Under the pieces are notes generated by a model. That model saw nothing but the letters and a program-made list of their open reading frames with translations. It was not told where the DNA came from and did no database searches. From positions 1 through 34,227 of IMG/VR virus record IMGVR_UViG_3300043446_000313: 34,227 nucleotides of DNA, one strand, 5' to 3'. Each line of letters starts with the position of its first letter. Position 1 is the stretch's first letter. The DNA is from a virus. Positions 29,060 to 34,227 of this stretch are shown in pieces. The translations under genes and the position numbers were made by a program.

Positions 29060-30303
29060 AAAAGCCTGTAATCGTATCGAAAACGGTTTCAGAGCTAATT
29101 CCCTACGCTAACAACAGCCGGACGCACAGCGACGCACAGGTCGCCCAGATCGCGGCAAGCATCAAGGAATTTGGCTGGACGAATCCGATACTGATAGACG
29201 GCGCGAACGGCATCATTGCCGGTCACGGACGCCTATTGGCTGCTCGCAAGTTGGGTTATACGGAAGTCCCCACTATCGAGCTAAAGGATATGACCGAAGC
29301 CCAGAAGAAGGCGTACGTCATTGCCGATAACAAACTGGCCCTCAATGCAGATTGGGACACGACTATTCTTGGCCTAGAACTCAATGCCCTAAAAGACGTC
29401 GGGTTCGATCTGGACATTTTGGGCTTTGACGATAAAGAACTGGCAGTCCTGCTGGAGCCGGAACAGGTCGAGGGGCTGACGGATGAGGATGACGTCCCGC
29501 CGCCGCCCGAAGAACCCAAAACCAAGTTGGGCGACATTTATCAGCTAGGCAATCACAGGCTGATGTGCGGGGATTCAACCAGCATTGATGCTGTGGATAA
29601 ACTGATGAACGGCCAGAAGGCCGACATTTGCTTTACCTCTCCACCTTACGCATTAGGCAAATCTATTGCCTTGAGTGGAAATAAATCCATGAAATTGAAA
29701 TCCAGTGCTTATGAAAGCCATCTTGATGATTCAGATTCATGGGATGATTTGATGAACGGATGGTGGAACGCATCATTGGATGCAGTTTCCGAAGGATGGG
29801 TTGTTAATGTGCAACCATTGGCCGGAAATAAAAGGCAATTGATTCAATGGATTAACGATAGATCATCTCGACTTGCAGATATTGCAACGTGGGATAAAAG
29901 TCATGCCGCTCCTCAAATGGCACCGGGAGTCATGGCATCCAGATATGAATGGATGGTCATATTTGGTTCGGAAAACGCCAGCAGGTCAATTCCATGTAGC
30001 GATTGGCAAGGAACAATACAATCTGTGTATACCGCGCCACCGCAAAGAAACAATGAATTTGCTTCAATTCATGGTGCGACAATGCCTGTTCATGTTCCAT
30101 TGTGGGTAATGGAAAAATTGTGCAATACGGCTAAATCTTTTTACGAACCTTTTTGCGGTACGGGAACAACCATAATTGCGGCAGAGAAAAACAACCGTAA
30201 ATGCTATGCGATGGAAATAGACCCCAAGTACTGCGACGTTATCGTCAAGCGCTGGGAAGATTTTACCGGCAAAAAAGCGGAACTTGTGACCGAACGGTCG
30301 TGA
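29056..30303 (+). CDS. ParB-like domain fused to a DNA methyltransferase
   Basis: 415 residues. Residues about 10-100 are a ParB/Srx-like N-terminal domain (NGIIAGHGRLLAARKLG). A Pro-rich acidic linker (about 135-155) leads to a beta-class amino-methyltransferase: motif IV TSPPY (194-198), then a long target-recognition part, then SAM-binding motif I, EPFCGTGTT (364-372). The order IV then I is the class-beta (N6-adenine/N4-cytosine) layout. The SPPY form of motif IV leaves the modified base open. No cognate restriction enzyme lies nearby, so it probably protects phage DNA or marks it for packaging. Bases about 29,650-30,140 are visibly more A+T-rich than the ends of the gene. Confidence 0.88.
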   Translation: MKKPVIVSKTVSELIPYANNSRTHSDAQVAQIAASIKEFGWTNPILIDGANGIIAGHGRLLAARKLGYTEVPTIELKDMTEAQKKAYVIADNKLALNADWDTTILGLELNALKDVGFDLDILGFDDKELAVLLEPEQVEGLTDEDDVPPPPEEPKTKLGDIYQLGNHRLMCGDSTSIDAVDKLMNGQKADICFTSPPYALGKSIALSGNKSMKLKSSAYESHLDDSDSWDDLMNGWWNASLDAVSEGWVVNVQPLAGNKRQLIQWINDRSSRLADIATWDKSHAAPQMAPGVMASRYEWMVIFGSENASRSIPCSDWQGTIQSVYTAPPQRNNEFASIHGATMPVHVPLWVMEKLCNTAKSFYEPFCGTGTTIIAAEKNNRKCYAMEIDPKYCDVIVKRWEDFTGKKAELVTERS

Positions 30304-30324
30304 ATTTCCCCGATATAAAAGCAA

Positions 30325-30672
30325 ATGAGCAGAACGCCGCACAAACCAACTGACGAAACGCGCCGCCTGGTGGAAACATCCAGCGGAATCGGCCTGCCGC
30401 ATGAGCAGATCGCAACCCTGCTTGAAATTGACGATAAAACGCTGCGCAAGTGGTACAGGGATGAACTGGACAAGGGAAAGGCCAAGGCGCATCTAAAGAT
30501 CGCCCAGACGCTGTTCAATAAAGCGACAAAAGGGGATACGACTAGCCTCATCTGGTGGACAAAGACGCAAATGCGCTGGTCTGAAACCGTTAAACAGGAA
30601 TTGACGGGGCCGGATGGGACGCAGTTGATGCCATCGATCCAAGTGTCATTTGTAAAGCCAGATGAGCGTTGA
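30325..30672 (+). CDS. Terminase small subunit (putative)
   Basis: 115 residues. A helix-turn-helix at about 24-45 (PHEQIATLLEIDDKTLRKWY) is followed by a helical body and TSLIWWTKTQMRW, the layout of many phage small terminases. It lies just before, and overlaps by 11 bases, the large subunit, which supports the call. It would recognise the packaging site, probably in or near its own gene. No clear ribosome site is visible before the ATG. Confidence 0.8.
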   Translation: MSRTPHKPTDETRRLVETSSGIGLPHEQIATLLEIDDKTLRKWYRDELDKGKAKAHLKIAQTLFNKATKGDTTSLIWWTKTQMRWSETVKQELTGPDGTQLMPSIQVSFVKPDER

Positions 30673-31936
30673 GCAAGCAATCGCAAAGGCGCAGTTTCCT
30701 GTTAAGCTGCAACCCCTGTTCAAGCCGTCCAGATACAAGATTCTTTATGGAGGCCGCGGTGGGGCGAAGTCTTGGGGGATTGCCAGGGCGCTGCTCATAC
30801 TGGGAGCCAAGCGACCGATGCGGGTGCTATGCGCCCGTGAGTTCCAGACGTCGATCAAGGATTCGGTCCACAAACTGCTTTGGGATCAAATCGAGGCGCT
30901 TGGACTGACAGCCTTCTACGAGATCACCCAGAACAGCATTCGCGGCGCTAATGGCTCCGAATTCGCTTTTGTGGGCCTCAAAAACAACCCGACGAACATC
31001 AAGTCGTTTGAGGGCGTCGATATTGTCTGGGTCGAGGAAGGGCAGACGGTCAGCCGAGTGTCCTGGAACATCCTGATCCCGACCATCCGTAAGGAAGGGT
31101 CCGAAATCTGGGTCAGTTTCAACCCAGACCTCGAGACCGACGAAACCTATCAGCGATTTGTGGTCAAGCCTCCCCGCGATGCGGTCATCATCAAGATCAA
31201 TTGGTCGGACAACCCGTGGTTCCCAGAAACCCTACGGGCTGAAAAGGACGCATTGAAAGAGCGCGACCCGCAGGCGTACAACACCGTTTGGGAAGGGATG
31301 TGCAGGCGCACGGTCGATGGCGCGGTCTTTGCCGACCAGATGCAGGCGGCAGAATCGGATGGCCGGATCACCAAAGTTCCCTACGACCCGACAAAGCCCG
31401 TCCATGCGGTATTCGATCTGGGCTGGTCAGACGCTACGGCCTGCTGGTTGCTCCAATACATCGGCATGGAAACCCGCCTGATCCGTTACTTTGAGGGATC
31501 GCAGCGCACGATGACAAGCTATCTTGCGCAGTTGCAGCAGTTTGGCTATGTCTACGACACGATCTGGCTCCCGCACGACGCCGAAAACAAGACGCTGGCG
31601 GCGGCAGGCAAGAGCATCGAAGAAATCGTCAGAGGCGCGGGTTACAAAACGCAGGTTATGCCGCGAGTCCCGATCACCGATTCAATCAATGCCAGCCGGA
31701 CGATGTTCCCGAATATGTGGTTTGACCGCGAGAACTGCGCGGATGGTTTGAACTGCCTTCGGCACTACCGATACGAGGTTGATCCCGAAACAGGACAGTT
31801 CAGCCGGACGCCTCTGCACGATCAGTATTCCCATGGCGCAGACGCTTTTAGGTATATTGCGCTAATGGTCAAAGAACCAGCAAAACAGCGAAAGCCCAGA
31901 CCAGTAGCCTACGCAGGCGGCTGGATGGGCAATTGA
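30662..31936 (+). CDS. Terminase large subunit
   Basis: 424 residues, PBSX-type. ATPase: Walker A GGRGGAKS (30-37), Walker B with VDIVWVEE (119-126) and coupling motif VSFNPD (151-156). Nuclease: Asp252 (VFDLGWSD), Asp306 (PHDAEN) and Asp394 (HGADAFRY) form a likely acidic metal site. Both activities are therefore intact. It drives DNA into the procapsid through the portal encoded next and cuts the concatemer. Size is normal for the family. Confidence 0.95.
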   Translation: MSVEQAIAKAQFPVKLQPLFKPSRYKILYGGRGGAKSWGIARALLILGAKRPMRVLCAREFQTSIKDSVHKLLWDQIEALGLTAFYEITQNSIRGANGSEFAFVGLKNNPTNIKSFEGVDIVWVEEGQTVSRVSWNILIPTIRKEGSEIWVSFNPDLETDETYQRFVVKPPRDAVIIKINWSDNPWFPETLRAEKDALKERDPQAYNTVWEGMCRRTVDGAVFADQMQAAESDGRITKVPYDPTKPVHAVFDLGWSDATACWLLQYIGMETRLIRYFEGSQRTMTSYLAQLQQFGYVYDTIWLPHDAENKTLAAAGKSIEEIVRGAGYKTQVMPRVPITDSINASRTMFPNMWFDRENCADGLNCLRHYRYEVDPETGQFSRTPLHDQYSHGADAFRYIALMVKEPAKQRKPRPVAYAGGWMGN

Positions 31937-31943
31937 GGGTTAT

Positions 31944-34148
31944 ATGAGCGATTACCAGGACCAGTCGAGCGATCCGCGAATCCAAGACGCCATCAAGTTT
32001 CTGAAGCTAGTTGGCGAAGCTGATTCCAACAACCGCCAGGAAGGTCTGCAAGACCTCAAGTTCGCAGCAGGCGACCAGTGGCCGGTCGAGATTCAGAACT
32101 CGCGTAACATCGAATCGCGTCCCTGCCTGACGATCAACAAACTCGACCCATATATCCGTCAGGTCACAAACCAGCAGCGCCAGCAGCGGCCACGGATCAA
32201 GGTCCATCCGGTCAACAACGAAGCTGACGTAAAGATCGCGCAGGTCATCGAAGGGATCACCCGCCACATCGAGATTCAGTCTAATGCCGACACCGCCTAT
32301 GACACGGCGTTCGATTATGCCGTTCGCATGGGTTGGGGCTATTGGCGCGTTGTCACCGATTACGTTCGTGAGGATAGCTTCGAGCAGGAAATCTTCATCG
32401 AGCCGATTGATAACCCGTTTTCGGTCTATTTCGACCCCAATTCGGTCGCGCCGGATGGAGCAGACGCCGAAAAGGTGCTGGTCACGACGGTTGTCAGTAA
32501 AGAAAAGTTCCGCGAGATGTACCCAGATGCCGACGATGGCATCGGGTTCTTGCCCCGCGCAACGGGCGACGATACCGCCGAATGGGTGATGAAAGAGGAT
32601 ATTCGCATTGCCGAATACTTTTACATCGACCGCAAGAAAGAAGATTTGGTCATGCTGTCGGACGGCACCAAGGCATTCGAGAGCGAATTGCCGAGCAAGA
32701 AGGTGCTAGAAGCGGCAGGTGTGACCGAGGTTCGTCGCAAGCCCACATGGCGCAAGAAGGTCAAGTGGTGCAAGTTGACCGCCATGCAGATTCTTGAGGA
32801 AAAGGAATGGCCGGGGCGCTATATCCCGATTGTTCCCTGCTACGGCGCACAGGTCATCATCGAAGGTAAGCGCAAGAAGTACGGTCTGGTGCGGTTCGCT
32901 AAAGACCCGCAGCGGATGTACAACTTCTGGCGCACAAGCATGACCGAGAGCATTGCGCTCGCTCCCAAGGCCAAGTGGGTCATGGCTGAAGGCCAAGACG
33001 AGGGCCACGAAAACGAATGGGCGCTGGCGAACATCAAATCCATGCCGGTGTTGCGCTACAAACAGCGCGACATTAACGGCGAGCCTGCTGCACCGCCGCA
33101 GAGACTCCAGCCCGAGCCGCCGCCGGTTGGCATCATGCAAGCCGCCGTTGAGGTATCGAACGACCTCCAGACGGTTATGGGCATCTTTGATCCGTCGCAG
33201 CAGATTCCGGGCAATGTGTCAGGTAAGGCGCTGAACGGCCAGCAGCAACAGGTCGATCTGTCCAACTTCCATTTCTACGACAACATGACCCGTTCGATGA
33301 AGCATACGGGCAAGATCATCCTCGACCTGATTCCCAAGATTTACGACACGCAGCGGGTTCTGCGGATTATCGGCGCTGATGGCAAGCCGGATTTGACCAC
33401 GGTCAATGAGATGCAGGCCACGGGCGAAGTACTGAACAACGTCACCGTGGGCGAATATGACGTTGTGATGGAGACTGGTCCGGGTTACAACTCCAAGCGC
33501 CAGCAGGCTGTTGAGGCCATGATGCCGCTGATGGCGAAGGAAGAAATCTTCCAAGTCGCAGGCGACCTGATGTTCCGCAACATGGACTTCCCAGGCGCAG
33601 ACGTTATTGCCGACCGACTGGCGGCGCTCAATCCGCTGTCGCAGATTGACCAAAAGTCCGATATCCCGCCGCAATTGCAGATGCAGATGGTCCAGATGCA
33701 GCAGACCATCCAGCAGCAGCAGCAGCAGATGGCCGCGATGGGTCTGGATATCAAGTACCGCCAGAGCGTCCAGCAGACCCGCGAAGATGGGGAAACCCGC
33801 CGCGAACTTATGCGCCAGATCGCCAAAGCGCATAACACCGAAACGATGGCCGAAGTCAGGGTCAATGACCAGAATACCCGCGCCATTACCTCGCAGAACA
33901 AGACCGAGATTGAGGCTGTGGTTAAGCTGCTGCTGAACCAAATGTCGCCAAACGATCTTGCAGCGATGATTGCCCGAATGAACGCCGAGCAATATGCGTT
34001 TGCGGGAGCCGCCGCACAGGACGTTGACGATAGAGCAAGCCCGTTCACACAGGGCATTCAAGCCGTGGCCGCTGAAATGACGCCGCCACCGCCGCCGCCT
34101 CCCCAGATGCAGCAGCAGATGCAGCCTCCGGTGAGCAGCTTTCAATGA
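31944..34148 (+). CDS. Portal protein, P22 gp1-like
   Basis: 734 residues, near P22 portal (725). The N-terminal third (DLKFAAGDQWPVEIQNSRNI, RPCLTINKLDPYIRQVTNQQ) and the VSGKALNGQQQQVDLSNFHF segment are typical of P22-type portals. The C-terminal part is strongly helical and Gln-rich (about 565-600, QMQMVQMQQTIQQQQQQMAA), matching the long portal barrel. The last 30 residues have a seven-Pro run then MQQQMQPP, an unusual flexible tail. The gene runs to the circle join; its last 48 bases are repeated at 1-48. Confidence 0.93.
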   Translation: MSDYQDQSSDPRIQDAIKFLKLVGEADSNNRQEGLQDLKFAAGDQWPVEIQNSRNIESRPCLTINKLDPYIRQVTNQQRQQRPRIKVHPVNNEADVKIAQVIEGITRHIEIQSNADTAYDTAFDYAVRMGWGYWRVVTDYVREDSFEQEIFIEPIDNPFSVYFDPNSVAPDGADAEKVLVTTVVSKEKFREMYPDADDGIGFLPRATGDDTAEWVMKEDIRIAEYFYIDRKKEDLVMLSDGTKAFESELPSKKVLEAAGVTEVRRKPTWRKKVKWCKLTAMQILEEKEWPGRYIPIVPCYGAQVIIEGKRKKYGLVRFAKDPQRMYNFWRTSMTESIALAPKAKWVMAEGQDEGHENEWALANIKSMPVLRYKQRDINGEPAAPPQRLQPEPPPVGIMQAAVEVSNDLQTVMGIFDPSQQIPGNVSGKALNGQQQQVDLSNFHFYDNMTRSMKHTGKIILDLIPKIYDTQRVLRIIGADGKPDLTTVNEMQATGEVLNNVTVGEYDVVMETGPGYNSKRQQAVEAMMPLMAKEEIFQVAGDLMFRNMDFPGADVIADRLAALNPLSQIDQKSDIPPQLQMQMVQMQQTIQQQQQQMAAMGLDIKYRQSVQQTREDGETRRELMRQIAKAHNTETMAEVRVNDQNTRAITSQNKTEIEAVVKLLLNQMSPNDLAAMIARMNAEQYAFAGAAAQDVDDRASPFTQGIQAVAAEMTPPPPPPPQMQQQMQPPVSSFQ

Positions 34149-34227
34149 ACAAAATTAAGCACATGGCAAAGTCACCCGCTTGGCAGCGCAAAGAGGGTAA
34201 GAACCCCGAAGGCGGGTTGAATGCAAA
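34101..34227. repeat. Terminal repeat, right copy (circular join)
   Basis: Exact copy of 1-127. It contains the 3' end of the full-length portal gene and, from 34145, a truncated second copy of the small basic gene, which is complete only at 45-326. Count these genes once when the map is circularised. Confidence 0.95.

Noticed and set aside
33219-34145. 308-residue open frame antisense to portal
   Set aside because: A shadow of the portal frame: His/Leu/Arg-rich and without recognisable domains, while portal on the other strand is clear.

Overview
The window looks like the complete genome of a small tailed phage (podovirus, P22-like virion genes), about 34.1 kb long. The first 127 bases are repeated exactly as the last 127 bases, and the portal gene and the gene after it run across this join. 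The contig is therefore best read as a circular map of about 34,100 bp. The host is not named by any gene. The replication and recombination set (YdaU/DUF1376, ERF, YqaJ exonuclease, NinB, DUF1364), the M15 endolysin and the GGAGG-type ribosome sites point to a Gram-negative, probably proteobacterial, host. No integrase, CI-type repressor, tRNA gene, CRISPR array or insertion sequence was seen.

Layout. (1) 1-3086: small basic protein, scaffold, P22-type coat and a small structural protein, closed by a rho-independent terminator. (2) 3146-10479: a separate adhesion block that starts with its own extended -10 promoter: a 950-aa fibre, adaptors, a head-binding-like module and a beta-helix tailspike with a C-terminal S74 chaperone. 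P22 has no such block here; it sits between coat and the gp4-like neck gene. (3) 10476-13574: gp4-like neck protein, a free-standing HNH endonuclease with its own promoter, and a gp10-like protein. (4) 13574-19074: small tail protein, cupin-like protein and three ejection-type proteins. (5) 19085-19907: two holin-type membrane proteins and the endolysin. (6) 19911-19965: hairpins between converging operons. (7) 22379 down to 19977 (minus strand): leftward recombination operon with ERF, YqaJ exonuclease, a small protein with an SSB-like tip and three overlapping micro-genes. (8) 22380-22519: divergent control region with 14-bp direct repeats. (9) 22520-28299: rightward early operon with Cro-like regulator, structured leader, YdaU-type initiator, possible helicase loader, a tandemly duplicated two-gene cassette, nucleases, a ferritin-like protein and a GroES-type co-chaperonin. 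(10) 28341-34148: small structural protein, ParB-methyltransferase fusion, terminase small and large subunits, and portal.

The genes fit one infection programme. The divergent switch fires early replication and recombination genes. The rightward transcript then runs through packaging and head genes and across the circle join. The phage carries its own co-chaperonin and methyltransferase beside the packaging genes. Base composition is mosaic: the tailspike block, the HNH gene, the ejection genes and the centre of the methyltransferase are visibly more A+T-rich than the head, neck and terminase genes.

No stretch above about 300 bases lacks a gene. I did not find a clear, wholly new biological system. 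The least explained parts are the 24.3-26.0 kb duplicated cassette array, the micro-gene chain at 21.9-22.2 kb and the paired hairpins at 22.68-22.77 kb.
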